A DNA stretch of 64,000 nt. Source: Azadirachta indica (taxonomy: Eukaryota; Streptophyta; Magnoliopsida; Sapindales; Meliaceae). The translations under genes and the position numbers were made by a program. Each line of letters opens with the position of its first letter. Positions within the stretch are counted from its first letter, which is position 1. Below are positions 33,795-46,020 of this stretch, one piece after another. The notes under the pieces are model-generated. The model was not told where the DNA came from. It saw only the letters and a list, made by a program, of their open reading frames with translations, and did no database searches. The DNA is taken from the NCBI GenBank assembly GCA_022749755.1, contig CM040446.1:8580367-8644366 (forward strand), in the 5' to 3' direction.

Positions 33795-34603
33795 TGATGC
33801 AAATGAAGTTGTGTAACCACGTAAACAAGAAGAGAACATCAGACATAAGGTTGGAGACACTAAATTACAACATTTATATGATTTGCTAAGTATGCCGAGT
33901 GGATTGATTACAAGAGATAGAGCTAAGACATTGGAAAGTGCCTTAAATGGATTAATTAAAAAAATATGTGATTCAAATACAATTCCAGATGCACGTCTTG
34001 AAGAATTAGGCTCAGTGAACATCATTTAAGCGACCGGAGTCCAAGAAGACTAATATGAGAATGTTCGAAAATTATAATCCGTTTATGTAATTTTAAGAAT
34101 CTTAAAATGATGTAATTACTTACATCATAGACATTCGACTTCATTGCTTATGTCATATATATATGATGTCATTGCTTACGTTTTTATGTTTGAAATTTAT
34201 AGGTTTTAAAAGTCATAAAGTTTGAATTTATTTTGTCAAATTGTTAGGTAAGATTGATAACCTAACTTTTGACATTTTCCCTTTATATTTGCCTATAAAA
34301 AACCTTTTATTTTTTGAAATAAAATAAGCAATTTTGAGTGTTAAATTACTTCTTATAAGTTTTTGCTCTTGAACTCTTCAAGTTTAATTTCTTGTAGCAT
34401 TCAAAACAACCAAACTTATCATTTAAATTTTTAAGTGTTTTCTTAAGGATTCTTGATATGGCGTTTGAGTAAATCATAATTTTGGTTCTTATCTAGACAG
34501 ATATTGAGTCAAGACTCTATAAACTTGCATTTTGGGGAAATCTTGGGGTTCTTTACTACATTCGGTGTTGGGTTTCATCATGATATTAGCGAGGTTCGTA
34601 TCA
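33795..34603 (+). repeat. 3' LTR-B (809 bp)
   Basis: It starts TGATGCAAATGAAGTTGTG and ends GGTTCGTATCA, followed by target duplication CTAAG. It holds the coding tail (to about 34029), an ACGT-core/TGATGT cluster (34105-34180) and a CTATAAAAAA box near 34284. It is about 110 bp longer than its 5' partner because of the deletion there. Confidence 0.93.
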
Positions 34604-34919
34604 CTAAGTAACAATACCTCTGTCTCATCTCTAATTGAAATCGTTTTTTATGTCGGTTACGCGTTTGACAACTTCGGCACCGAAAATCGTACATTTTGAA
34701 CTTCTCTATTTTCGAAATAAAATAAACCTCACTAATTCTCACAAGATGCTGAATAACAAAATGTGTGGCCTGTCTCGAAGTAAAATCGTTTTTCGCATAC
34801 TGTTCGCGATTGACAATTCTGACCTCGGAAATCGCAAATTCTCAACTTCTCTGTTTACCGAAATAAAATGCACTATAATGATCTTCATGTGATGCTGAGT
34901 AATAAGACATGTGGCCTGT
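34604..34919 (+). repeat. 145-bp satellite, block 6 (about 2 monomers)
   Basis: This continues the monomer interrupted at 26822 and ends at CCTGT (34915-34919), the left target duplication of the next solo LTR. Confidence 0.92.
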
Positions 34920-35769
34920 TGATACGAACCCCGAGTATATTAAACTTGAGACCCAATATCTTTACGCATGGAAGCAACTTCTTGGAAAGCTAAATCAGAT
35001 TCACCCAAGTCTGTAACCCAATTTCAACTTGTGAAATAGAACCTTAGAATAAATACCCTCAAAGTAATTAGCTTTGATTGTAAGAACCTTGATTCAAGCA
35101 AGAATCAAAATAAGAGAAAACACTCTCAATTTAATTTCATTCAAGAAAAGTAATTGCTGCCTCCATGGGAGCATGTGGCTGAATATATAAGGGTACAGGA
35201 GATAAGTAACCCTAATTGGAGTGTTTGGCCACAAAATTACACTTATTCTATCTTTAAATAAAATAAACTGAATTTGGGCTTAATAATTACCATTAACAGC
35301 CCAAACACATAACAAATTATAAATATATGTTTATAAATAAGACTAAAATAGATGATGGGCTTGAACAGCAACTTAGCCCAAACTGGCACATGGAATCCGA
35401 AACTTGCATCATGATGACGATCTGATTCGAACTGCAATTAAAAGAACTTGAACATGCTTGCTTAGCCTTGAGACATCGTTCGAATATGGTCTTATACAAA
35501 TTTGAAAAGTTGAATTCCGTAGAAGTTTTAATCTTCAGGTTTTGCCTTCTTGTACTTGTGTCAATGTTACCAAGCTCTGATTATTGTCTTGAAGTCCAAG
35601 CTTGATATTTGACTCTTTCTTACACTCTTGAATTGTTGTAAGATCATCCCACAAACCTTGAATCATCCCATTCAATACATCTTTGAATTTCTTCATTCTT
35701 GCTCTTGTAACGGGACCATTAGGTAGCTGAATTGGATCATTGCTCTTGTGTGCATCCGTATTTGCATCA
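34920..35769 (-). mobile_element. Solo LTR-A
   Basis: 850 bp from TGATACGAACCCCGAG to TATTTGCATCA, with a perfect target duplication CCTGT (34915-34919 and 35770-35774) in the GGCCTGTCTCG part of a satellite monomer. Confidence 0.95.
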
Positions 35770-38700
35770 CCTGTCTTGAATTAAAATCATTTTCTGAGTC
35801 TGTTTCGCGTTTGACAATTTTGACTCCGAAAATTGCACATACCTAACCTCACTGTTTTGAAAATAAAATGTACCACTATAATCCTCACGTAATGCTGAGT
35901 AACAAAACATGTAGTCCCTTTCGACTTGAAATCGTTTTTTGAATCCGTTTCGTGTTTGATAATTCCGACCCCAAAAATCGTACATATTTTAAGCTCTCTA
36001 TTTTTGAAATAAAATGCACTACAAAGATGCTCTTGCGATGCTGACTAACTTGACATATGGCCCGTTTCAAATTAAAGTCATTTTTCACGTACTTTTCACG
36101 TTTGTCACTTCCAACCTGGAAAATCGTACATTTCTAAGTTCTCCATTTCCAAATTAAAGTGGATCACAATGATTGTCAAGCGATGCTGAGTAAGAAGACT
36201 TGTGGCCCGTCTTGAAATGAAATCGTTTTTTGAGTTTGTTTCCCGTTTGACAATTCCGGCCCCAAAAATCGTATATTTTCAAGTTCTCTGTTTTTAAATT
36301 AAAATGCACCACAATCATGCTCACGCAATACTGAGTAACAAGACGTATGACCCGTCTCAAATTAAAATCGTTTTTCACGGACTTGTGGTGTTTGACAATT
36401 CTAGCCCATAAAATAGTATATTTTCAACTTCTCCATTTTTGAATTGAAATGCACCATAAGGATCCTCACATGATGCTGAGTAATGAGATGTGTGGCCCGT
36501 CTCGAATTAAATCATTTTTCGTGTACTTTTTGCGTTTGACAATTCCGATCCCGAAAATGGCACATTTTCAAAGAATCCATTTTTAAAATAAAATGCACCC
36601 CAATTATCCTTACACGATACTGAGTAACAAGATATGTGGCCCGTTTCGAATTGAAATCGTTTTTCAAGTTTATTTTGCGTTTGACAATTCCAGCCTTGAA
36701 AATTATACTTTTTCAAATTCTCCATTTTGGAATTAAAATGTATCACAACGATCGTCACACAATGTTGAGTAATAATACACGTGGCCCTTCTCAAATTGAA
36801 ATCGTTTTTCGCATACTTTTCGCGTTTGACAATTCCGACCCCGAAAATCGTACATTTTAAAATTCTCTGTTTTCGAATTAAAATCATGATTCTCACACAA
36901 TGTTGAGTAATAAAACGTATTACCCATCTCGAATTGAAATTGTTTTCCGAGTCTGTTTTGCGTTTGACAATTCCAACCCCGAAAACCGTACATTTTCAAC
37001 TTCTCCGTTTTTTAAATAAAATGCACCGCAATGATATTTCATGCAATACTGAGTAACATGATGTGTGGCCCATCTCGGATTAAAATCATCTTTTGAGCAT
37101 TTTTCGTCTTTGACAATTCTGTCCCCGAACATCGTACATTTTCAACTTATCCATTTTTGAATTAAATTGCACCACAATGATCCTCAAGGGATACTGAGTA
37201 ACAAGATGTGTTACCCTTATCGAATTGAAATCGTTTTTCAAGTTTGTTTCGCGTTTGACAATTTCAGCCCATAAAATCGTATATTTTCAAGTTCTCTGTT
37301 TTCAAATTAAAATACACTGCAATGATCCTCGCAATAAGCTGAGTAATAAAATGTATGGCCTGTCTCGAATTAAAAGATGTGTTTGATAACTCCAGCCCCA
37401 AAAATTGCAAATTTTCAAGTTTCCCGTTCTTGAATTAAGGTGCACTGCAATGATCGTCACACAATACTAAGCAACAAGACGTGTAGGCCGTCTCAAATTG
37501 AAATCGTTTTTTGCGTTTGACAAATTCAGGACCCGAAAATCGTACATTTTCAACTGCTCTAGTTTTGATTTAAAATGCACCTCAATGATTCTCACGTAAT
37601 CTTGAGTAACAAGACGGGTTGCTCTTCTCGAATTGAAATTGTTTTTTGAGCAATTCGCCTTTGACAATTCCGACCCTGAAAAGTCTACATTTTTAAGTTC
37701 TCTATTTTCGAAATTAAATGCACCACAATGATGCTCACATGATGCAGACTAACAAGACATGTAGCTCATCTTGAGTTAAAATAATTTTTCGTGTACTTTT
37801 CGCGTTTGACAATTTCGGCCCCGGAAATCGCACATTTTCAACTTCCCCTTTTATTGAAATAAAATGTACTGTAATGATCTTCATGTGATGCTGAGTAATA
37901 AGACGTGTGGCCTGTCTTGAATTGAAATCGTTTTTTGCATACTTTTCGCATTTGACAATCTTGGCCCCGAAAATCACAAATTTTCAACTTCTCTGTTTTT
38001 GAAATAAAATGCACCACAATAATCCTCACATGATGCTAAGTAACAAAACATGTGGCCCGTCTCGAAGTAAAATCATTTTTCGCGTACTTTTTGCATTTGA
38101 CAATTCTAGCATCGGAAATCGCACATTTTCAACTTCTCCGTTTACCTAAATAAAATGTACTATAATGATCTTCACATGATGCTAAGTAATAAAATGTGTG
38201 GCCCATCTTGAATTGAAATCTTTTTTTGAGTCCGTTTCGCGTTTGACAATTTCGGCCTCGGAAATCGTACATTCTCAACTTCTCCGTTTATCGAAATAAC
38301 GTGCAACATAATGATCTTCATGCTATACTGAGTAAAAAGATGTGTGGCTCATCTCGAATTGAAATCATTTTCCGAGTCCGTTTCGCATTTGACAATTCCG
38401 GACTTACAAATCGCACATTTTCAACTTCTCTGTTTTTAAAATAAAATGTACCGCAATAATCCTCACACAAAACTAAGTAACAAAACGTATGGCCCGTCTC
38501 GAATTAAAATTGCTTTTCTTGCACTTTTTGCCTGTGACAACTACGGCACCAAAAATTGCACATTTTCAACTTCTTTGTTTTTGAAATAAAATGTACTGCA
38601 ATGATGCTCAGCAATGCTGAATAACAAGACATGTGGCTCATTTCGAATTGAAATCATTTTTCAAGTCCGTTTTGTGTTTAACAATTCCAGCCTAAAAAAT

Positions 38701-39389
38701 TGTACAATTTCGAGTTCTCTGTTTTCGAATTAAAATGCACTGCAATGATCCTTACAGGAAGTTGAGTAACAAGATGTGTGGCCCACCTTGAATTAAAATT
38801 ATTTTTTGTGTACTTTTAGCGTTTGACAACTCCGGCCCCGAAAATCACACATTTTCAACTTTTCCGTTTTCAAAATAAAATGCATTGCAATAATCCCCAC
38901 TTGATGTTGAGTAATAAGACGGGTGACCCGTCTCAAATTAAATCATTATTCACGTACCTTCGCGTTTAACAACTCCGGCCCCGAAAATTGCACATTTGCA
39001 AGTTCTCTGTTTTTGAATTAAAATACACCACAATGATTGTCACGTGATATTAGGTAATAAGATGAGTTGTCCATCTCGAATTGAAATTGTTTTCTGAGCA
39101 CTTTTCACGTTTGATAATTTCGACCCAAAAATCATATAGTTTCAACTTCTTCATTTTTGAATTAAAATTCACCACAACGATTCTTAGGCGATGCTGAGTA
39201 ACAAGATGTGTTGGCCATCTCGAATTGAAATCTTTTTCTGACTCTGTTTCGCGTTTGACAATTCCAACTCCGATAATCGTACATTTTCAATTTCTCCGTT
39301 TTCGAATTAAAATGTACCGCAATAATGCTCACACGAAGCTGGGTAACAAGACGTGTGGCCCGTCTTAAATTAAAATCGTTTTTCACATA
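35770..39389 (+). repeat. 145-bp satellite, block 7 (about 25 monomers)
   Basis: Head-to-tail monomers without interruption. Around 37370-37400 and 37500-37520 two monomers lack part of the GAAATCGTTTTTCGAGTCC segment, giving shorter repeats. The segment 37845-38300 has several adjacent monomers with similar GATCTTCATGTGATGCTGAG and CGTTTA(C/T)CGAAATAA variants, suggesting local amplification. Confidence 0.93.
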
Positions 39390-40133
39390 TGACACAGGAG
39401 TGTTCGAACATCAAGAACAGAACTTAAATACCAATAAGTTCAAGAAGATTACCCTAATTTACTAAGTTATGAAGATACTATCAGAGAGGTGATTTCGGAA
39501 TTTAAACTGTATTCAGTAAAGTAATATTTCATAAAGAAGTTAGTATCACTAGAAAGTTGAAGAAGTAAGCTTTCTATAAAATTTTACGGTTTAGCATTTA
39601 GAATTCTTTAAAGAAAATTATGATAATCTCTTCACAACATGTTCATTTTCAAGACAAAATCTGGATACACGAATTTTGGAGATTTTTTATCTTAAATTCA
39701 ATGTGTTTTGTTTAATTTCTAGATGATAGAAGGATTTGGTGAGTTGTAATTCAAAGTTTTAGCTATTTTGATTTATTTTCAAAGAATTTTAAATATTTGT
39801 ATTCATTTGTCAAAGTTAGGTCATGGTTGTTGGCGTAACCATTGAAATTTCTTTTCTTGTAAAAGCCTATATAAAGGCTTCAAGCATGTAATATTGAAAT
39901 CAAGTTGTTTTGAGTTGAGTTAAATAAAAATTCTTGTGTTTTATACTCTGTATCTCTTGGAGAATTTTCCATAGAGTGGTGAGTGTGTTCTTTTGAAGCT
40001 CTACAATTTTTAATAACAATTTTAGGGTGGTGTTTCTGTATCTCTTTGTTTTTAATATTAGAAATAGAGGTTAGTATTCTATTTTTCCTTACCAAACATT
40101 AATTTTCCCACATACCTCCATTTTCCAGTATCA
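39390..40133 (+). repeat. 5' LTR-D
   Basis: 744 bp, TGACACAGGAGTG to CCAGTATCA. A CTATATAAAGG box lies at 39867-39877 inside the short palindrome GCCTATATAAAGGC, conserved in all LTR-D copies. The primer site TGGTATCAGAGCCG (40137-40150) follows. Confidence 0.93.
39867..39877 (+). promoter_or_regulatory. Probable TATA box of LTR-D
   Basis: CTATATAAAGG, about 480 bp into the LTR, is present at the same place near 42596, 46468 and 51518, and inverted near 61944 (there TATATACG). The start of transcription is not mapped. Confidence 0.6.
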
Positions 40134-40136
40134 ATT

Positions 40137-40150
40137 TGGTATCAGAGCCG
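40137..40150 (+). promoter_or_regulatory. Primer binding site of family D, tRNA-Met type
   Basis: TGGTATCAGAGCCG lies three bases after the 5' LTR and is complementary to the 3' end of initiator tRNA-Met. It is the best preserved primer site in the window. Confidence 0.85.
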
Positions 40151-40204
40151 AAAGATCCTTTCAAAACTTGAAAGTATCTGCAACTTTTAAAGTCTTTTGA
40201 GTTT

Positions 40205-40743
40205 AGTTCCCCAATTACCAAAGCTTATCCTCATGATCCTCAATTACAAGATATGACAAGACAACTCAATCAAATTCAACAACTTTTTGAAGCATATGAA
40301 ATTTTACAAAGAAGTCAGCAACATGAAGAAACTGTCTATGCAAATCTTATTGATGAAGGAGATAGAGAAGACTACATTACATGGAGGCAGAATATGAAGA
40401 CCACATAGAGGAAGAAGATGATGTGCAACATGTCCGTGAATTCATTGTTGAAGCAGAGAAGAGAAAGACTACATGGAAGCAAAGTATGATGATTACACAG
40501 AGGAGGAAGAAGATGAGGTAGAACTTATTCATAGGATCTTTGAAGGAGCAAAATTTCATGAAGATGAATTGGAAACTGAATTGGATACGAAAGGAGATGA
40601 AGAAGTTGAAAGTAAGGTAACCAAATACTACTTTATTTCATTTTCTGTTAAAGAGAAGTATCAAAATGAAACTTGGTTTGAAGTTGTTCCTATGGATTAT
40701 TATCATTTAAATAGACATCCTTCGAGATATGGTAGAAAGAATA
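40205..40743 (+). pseudogene. Family-D gag-protease remnant
   Basis: Short frames with a QDMTRQLNQIQQLFEAYEI-like coiled-coil start, an acidic segment EEEEDEVELIHRIFEGAKF with a duplicated EDYITW/RKTTW-like stretch, and then WFEVVPMDYYHLNRHPSRYG. The last resembles the VPMDxCHLLLGRPW segment at the end of plant Ty3 protease. Gag core, zinc knuckle and protease active site are missing, so a deletion joins early gag to the protease end. The frame 40473-40820 continues into the inserted LTR-A by chance. Confidence 0.75.
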
Positions 40744-41591
40744 TGATGCAAATACGGATGCACACAAGAGCAATGATCCAATTCAGCTACCTAATGGTCC
40801 CGTTACAAGAGCAAGAATGAAGAAATTCAAAGATGCATTGAATGGGATGATTCAAGGTTTGTGGGATGATCTTACAACAATTCAAGAGTGTAAGAAAGAG
40901 TCAAATATCAAGCTTGGACTTCAAGACAATAATCAGAGCTTGGTAACATTGACACAAGTACAAGAAGGCAAAACCTGAAGATTAAAGCTTCTACGGAATT
41001 CAACTTCTGAAATTTGTATAAGACCATATTCGAATGATGTCTCAAGGCTAAGCAAGCATGTTCAAGTTCTTTTAATTGCAGTTCGAATCAGATCGTCATC
41101 ATGATGCAAGTTTTGGATTCCATGTGCCAGTTTGGGCTAAGTTGCTGTTCAAGCCCATTATCTATTTTAGTCTTATTTATAAACATATATTTATAATTTG
41201 TATGTGTTTGGGCTGTTAATGTTAATTATTAAACCCAAATTCAGTTTATTTTATTTTAAGTTAGAATAAGTTTATTTTTGTGGCCAAACACTCTAATTAG
41301 GGTTACTTATCTCCTGTACTCTTATATATTCAGCCACATGCTCCCATGGAGGCATCAATGACTTTTTCGAATGAAATAAAATTGAGAGTGTTTTCTCTTG
41401 TTTTGATTCTTGCTTGAATCAAGGTTCTTACAATCAAAGCTAATTACTTTGAGGGTATTTATTCTAAGGTTCTATTTCACAAGTTGAAATTGGGTTGCAG
41501 ACTTGGGTGAATCTGATTTAGCTTTCCAAGAGGTTGCTTCCATGCGTAAAGATATTGGGTCTCAAGTTTAATATACTCGGGGTTCGTATCA
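40744..41591 (+). mobile_element. Solo LTR-A nested in the family-D element
   Basis: 848 bp, TGATGCAAATACGG to GTTCGTATCA, with a perfect target duplication GAATA (40739-40743 and 41592-41596). It splits the protease remnant, so family A was still active after this family-D copy had inserted. Confidence 0.95.
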
Positions 41592-41596
41592 GAATA

Positions 41597-42035
41597 TGTA
41601 TGGTGGTTTTAAAAACACTTATTCTTTTAAAAAGGGTGGTGTCAAGAGTGTTTTAAAACCCGACAATATGAAAAGTGTTACTAAACCTTTCAAAGGAGAA
41701 GGAAACATTTTTCTTACTCTTTCCAAGTTTAAAAGAAAGGCAAAGAAGAGTGGCAATATTTTTGATCTTCTTGTTTTGGGAGAAAATGAAGATGGCAATG
41801 CACCACCGCAGATCGTTAAGCATCTTCTTGAAGAGTTTTGTGATGCTGTTCCAGAGAAAATTTCACCTAGACTTCATGACATCCAACGCTTCAATGGAGT
41901 AACTGCATATTATCGGAGATTCATCAAAAATTTCAACACCATTGTTGCAATCATTCAATGTTTGAAAGCTTTCTCGTTCAAGTGGACAAGTGAAGCACAA
42001 TGGAGTTTCGAACATCTAAAGAAGAAGAACTGAAA
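41597..42035 (+). pseudogene. Family-D protease end fused to RT linker and RT/RNase H connection
   Basis: The 145-codon frame begins MYGGFKNTYSFKKGGVKSVL, the end of the protease domain. It continues with NIFDLLVLGENEDGNAPPQI and a FCDAVPEKISPRLHDIQ segment that normally leads into RT. It then jumps at once to RFNGVTAYYRRFIKNFNTIV, which in complete elements lies after the RT catalytic site. The whole RT palm is therefore deleted with the join kept in frame. The frame ends at TGA after EHLKKKN. A purine-rich AACCAAGGGAGA (42107-42118) just before the 3' LTR is the polypurine tract. Confidence 0.85.
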
Positions 42036-42119
42036 TGCAAGAAACAATGATCTCAGACCATATCATAGAATCAGAGATTGGAGACTTAGGAGAGTCTTTA
42101 TTTTTCAACCAAGGGAGAT

Positions 42120-42861
42120 TGACACAGGACTGTCTGAACATCTAGAGCAGAACTTAAGTACCAATAAGTTTAAGAAAATTACCCTAATTTACTAAGTTAT
42201 GAATACACTGTCAGAGGGTGATTTCGGAATTTAAACTATATTCACTGAAGTAATATTTCAGAAAGAAGTTGGTATCATTAGAAAGTTGAAGAAGTAAGCT
42301 TTCTATAGAATTTTACAGTTTAACATTTAGAGTTCTTTAGAGAAAATTATGATAACCTTTTCATAACATGTTCATTTTCAAAGTAAAATCTGGACGCATG
42401 AATTTTAGAGATTTTTTAGCTTAAATTCAATGTGTTTTATTTAATTTGTAGATGATAGAAGGATTTGGTGAGTTGTAATTCAAAGTTTTAGCCATTTTGG
42501 TTTATTTTCAAAGAATTTTAAATATTTGTATTCATTTGTCAAAATTAGATAATGGATGTTGGCCTAACCATTGAAATTTTTTTTTTTGTAAAAGCCTATA
42601 TAAAGGCTTCAAGTATGTAATATTGAAATTAAGTTGTTTTAAATTGAGTTAAATAAAATTCTTGTGTTTTATACTCTGTATCTCTTGGAGAATTTTCTAT
42701 AGAGTGATGAGTGTGTTCTTTTGAAGTTCTACAATCTTTAATAACAATTTTAGGGTGGTGTTTCTGTATGTCTTTGTTGTTAATATTAGAAATAGAGGTT
42801 AGTATTCTATTTTTCCTTACCAAACATTAATTTTCCCACATACCTCTATTTTCCGATATCA
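42120..42861 (+). repeat. 3' LTR-D
   Basis: 742 bp, TGACACAGGACTG to TCCGATATCA. It is the partner of 39390-40133, about 93-95% identical by eye. Confidence 0.93.
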
Positions 42862-43760
42862 ATATACTTTTCGCGTCCGACAATTCTAGCCCTGAAAATC
42901 GCAGATTCTCAACTTCTTTATTTTACAAATAAAATGCACCGCAATGATGCTCACATGATACTGAGTAACAAGACCTGTGCCCTGTCTCGAATCGAAATTG
43001 TTTTTTGAGCACTTGTTGCATTTGACAATTCTAACCGTGAAATCGTATATTTTTAACTTCTCCATTTTTAAATTAAAATGCACCGCAATGATTCTTACAA
43101 GAAGCTGAGTAACAAGACGTGTGGCCCGTTTTGAATTAAAATCGTTTTTTGCGTACTTTTCGCGTTTGACAACCCTGGCCTCAAAAATTGCACATTCTTA
43201 ACTTCTCCGTTTTCGAATCAAAATACACTGCAATGATCTTCACACGAAGCTGAATAACAAGACATGTAGCCCGTCTCGAATTAAAATCGTTTTTTGTGTA
43301 CTCTTCGCGTTTGACAACCGTGGCCTCAAAAATTGCACATTCTTAACTTCTCCGTTTTCGAATCAAAATACACTGCAATGATCTTCACACGAAGCTAAAT
43401 AACAAGACATGTAGCCCGTCTCGAATTAAAATCGTTTTTTGTGTACTCTTCGTGTTTGACAAGTTCGGCCCCGAAAATTGCACATTTTCAACTTCTCCGT
43501 TTTCGAAAAAATATGCACCGCAATGATGCTTACGCAATGCTGAGCAATAAGACATGTGGCCTGTCTCAAATTGAAATCATTTTTTGATTCCATTTCGTGT
43601 TTGACAATTCCGGTTCCGAAAATCGTACAATTTCAAGTTCTCTGTTTTTAAATTAAAATGTACTTCAATGATCCTAACGCAAAGTTCAGTAACAAGACGT
43701 GCGTTCCGTCTCAAATTAAAATCGTTTTGCGCGTACACTGACCTCGAAAATTGTACATTT
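42862..43760 (+). repeat. 145-bp satellite, block 8, with a fresh monomer duplication
   Basis: About six monomers. Two adjacent ones (43176-43320 and 43321-43465) are almost identical: the clear differences are GCTGAAT/GCTAAAT and the bases around CGCGTTTGAC. All other neighbours in the window differ much more. Their spacing is exactly 145 bp. The block ends abruptly in CATTTTT where a truncated LTR-B begins. Confidence 0.93.
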
Positions 43761-44226
43761 TTTACGTCATTGCTTATATCATATACATATGACATCATTA
43801 CTTATGTTTTCATGTTTGAAATTTGTAGTTTTAAAAGTCAAAAAGTTTATATTTAATTTGTCAAATTGTTAGGTAGGATTGTTGGACTAATCTTTAGCAT
43901 TTTCCCTTTATATTTGCCTATAAAAAGGCTTTCATTTTTTAAATGAAGGAAGCAATTTTGAGTGTTAAGTTATTTCTTACAAGTTCTTGTTCTTGAACTC
44001 TTTAAGTTTAATTTCTTGCGACGTTAAAAAATAACCAAACTTATCATTTAAATTGTTAAGTGTTTTCTTAAGGATTCTTGGTGTGGCATTTGGGTAATCA
44101 TAGTCTTGGCTCATATCTAGATAGGTATCGGGTTGAGGCTGAATAAACTTGCATATTAGAAAAATCTTTGGGTTCGTTACCACATTAGGTGTTCTATTTC
44201 GTCACGTTATTGGCGAGATTCGTATA
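43761..44226 (+). mobile_element. 5'-truncated LTR-B
   Basis: It begins within the ACGTCATTGCTTATATCAT cluster, so the first ~340 bp of the LTR (coding tail) are missing, and it ends GATTCGTATA. No TG start and no left target duplication exist. A degenerate primer site (TTGATATTAAAGC) follows at 44229. Confidence 0.88.
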
Positions 44227-45420
44227 ATTTGATATTAAAGCTTTAGTTCCAAGGCAAGTTTAAGTTATCATTTACATTTTTATTATTCTTTTACTTCTTC
44301 AATTAGAATTCTGAAAAATGAATACCAAAAAAATAATATTGTGACCAAATTCTGGTCCAAATTTGAATTTTATATTTTACTTCCTTCAATATATTTTGAG
44401 TTCATATTTTTATTTCTAGTTTCTATAAAAAAAATAAAGCAAAAAAAAAAGAGAAATTAAAAAAAAAAGAGAGAATTGTTGTTATCCATTATATTTATAA
44501 TTTCTTATAATATTGACCTAATATTCCTTACTCTTAATCCAATATTGTCATTGCTTGCATCAATTTCTTAAGAATTGCTTATTGAATCTTGTGATTTGTT
44601 TTGGTTGCTTCTCATCTTAAATTGCCATTTAAATTTTAATTAGGAGTGTGCGAGTGTGAGAACATTTAGGTGCTCAAACATGTGAGGGAGTGTTTGTGAG
44701 GTTTCTAACTTTGTTTTACAGATTTTAAATATGTCTCACAATTAAAAAAAAAATTCAACCCCGAAGGTACAACTACCAACCACCCTGAACCTACAATTGC
44801 AAGTATTATTAGGGGAGATGAGACAGATGATGAGGGCTGAATTAGAACTAATTCATGAAAGGATGGATAGGTTGGAAGAAGAGACATCAAGAGGGCAACA
44901 TCAAAGCTCTTCCATTAGATAACCACCTAAGCAAGTGCAACCGAGGGTACAATGGGGTAATGTTAAGGATGATGAGAAGTTAGATGAATCACCAATGAAC
45001 CGAGGCAGGAATTTACTTGGTTATGGGAATAGAGAAGTTAGGTTGGGTAGACATAAATTGTTGGATAATGATTTAGGAAGTATTAAGGTGAAAATTTCAC
45101 CGTTTTAAGGAAGAAACGATCCTGAAGCTTATTTAGAGTGGAAGAAGAGAATAAAGGTGGTTTTCGATTGTCACAACTACTTCGAGATTAAAAGGTAAAA
45201 CTTGCAGCAATTGAATTTACTGGTTATGCTATTATTTGGTGGGATCAATTGTTGAAAGATAGGAGAAGAAATCAAGAACGTCCTGTTTAGACGTGGGACG
45301 AGATAAAGACAACAATGAGAAAACGTTTCATTCCAAGCTACTACCATTGGGAGGTGTTTAACAAATTACAGCGTTTAACTCAAGGATCGAAAAGAGTAGA
45401 TGAATACTACAAAGAGATGG
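44227..45420 (+). pseudogene. Family-B leader and gag fragment
   Basis: The leader runs to 44730 with A runs near 44440-44470. Gag starts with ATG at 44731, but its fifth codon is TAA. Downstream, the sequence encodes the same order as the copy at 28049 (LLGEMRQMMRAELELIHERM, LEWKKRIKVVF, WWDQLLKDRRRNQE, MRKRFIPSYYHWEVFNKLQR and RVDEYYKEM) with several frame changes. It is cut at 45420 by LTR-A in the middle of the gag core. Confidence 0.85.
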
Positions 45421-46020
45421 TGATGCAAATATGGATACACACAAGAGCAACAATCCAATTCAGCTACCCAGTGATCCCGTTACAAGAGCAAGAATGAAGA
45501 AATTCAAGGATGCATTGAATGGGATGATTCAAGGCTTGTGGGATGATCTTGCAATGCAAGAAAGAGTCAAATATTAAGCTTGGACTTCAAGACAATAATC
45601 AGAGCTTGGTAACATTGACACAAGTACAAGAAGGCAAAACTTGAAGATTAAAGCTTCTATGGAATTCGAATTCTCAAATCTGTACAACGCCATATTCGAA
45701 TGATGTCTCAAGGCTAAGCAAGCATATTCAAGTCTTTTATTTGCAATTCGAATCAGATCTTCATCATGATGAAAGTGTCGGATTCCATGCGCCTTTTGGG
45801 CAAAGTTGCTGCGCGAGCTCATTATCTATCGTAATCTTATTTATAAACATATGTTATTTAATTTGTTATGTGTTTGGGCTGTTAATGTTAATTATTAAGC
45901 CCAAATTCAGTTTGTTTTAATTTAAGTTAGAATAAGTTTATTCTTGTAGCCACTCCATTTACGGTTATTTATTTTTTGTACCCTTATATATTCAGCCACA
46001 TTCTCCCATGGAAAGATCAT
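45421..46020 (+). mobile_element. 3'-truncated LTR-A
   Basis: It starts TGATGCAAATATGGATACAC and runs through the TATATATT box to CCCATGGAAAGATCATTAC, where it passes directly into LTR-D. About 245 bp of the 3' end are missing. ATTAC (46016-46020) is present in both parents at the join. Confidence 0.88.

Larger units (their letters stand above)
26823..34603 (+). mobile_element. Complete but degenerate family-B Ty3 element
   Basis: LTRs at 26823-27520 and 33795-34603 with a perfect target duplication CTAAG (26818-26822, 34604-34608). The order on the plus strand is LTR, tRNA-Met type primer site, leader, gag, protease, RT, RNase H, integrase, polypurine tract (AAGAGGGAGAGAA) and LTR, the normal Ty3 arrangement. 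A solo LTR-C (31500-32838) sits inside integrase. Without it the element is about 6.4 kb. At least ten stops or frameshifts disrupt gag-pol. Family A is its nearest relative in the window, judging by gag, RT and the LTR-encoded tail. Confidence 0.93.
39390..42861 (+). mobile_element. Internally deleted family-D Ty3 element with nested solo LTR-A
   Basis: LTR-Ds at 39390-40133 and 42120-42861 are flanked by ACATA (39385-39389) and ATATA (42862-42866), one mismatch. The internal part excluding the nested LTR-A (40744-41591) is only about 1.1 kb. It joins a gag remnant to protease C-terminal sequence, then a short RT linker directly to the RT/RNase H connection. Almost all of RT, RNase H and integrase are gone. 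It could move only by borrowing proteins from an autonomous relative such as the one at 61681. Confidence 0.9.
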
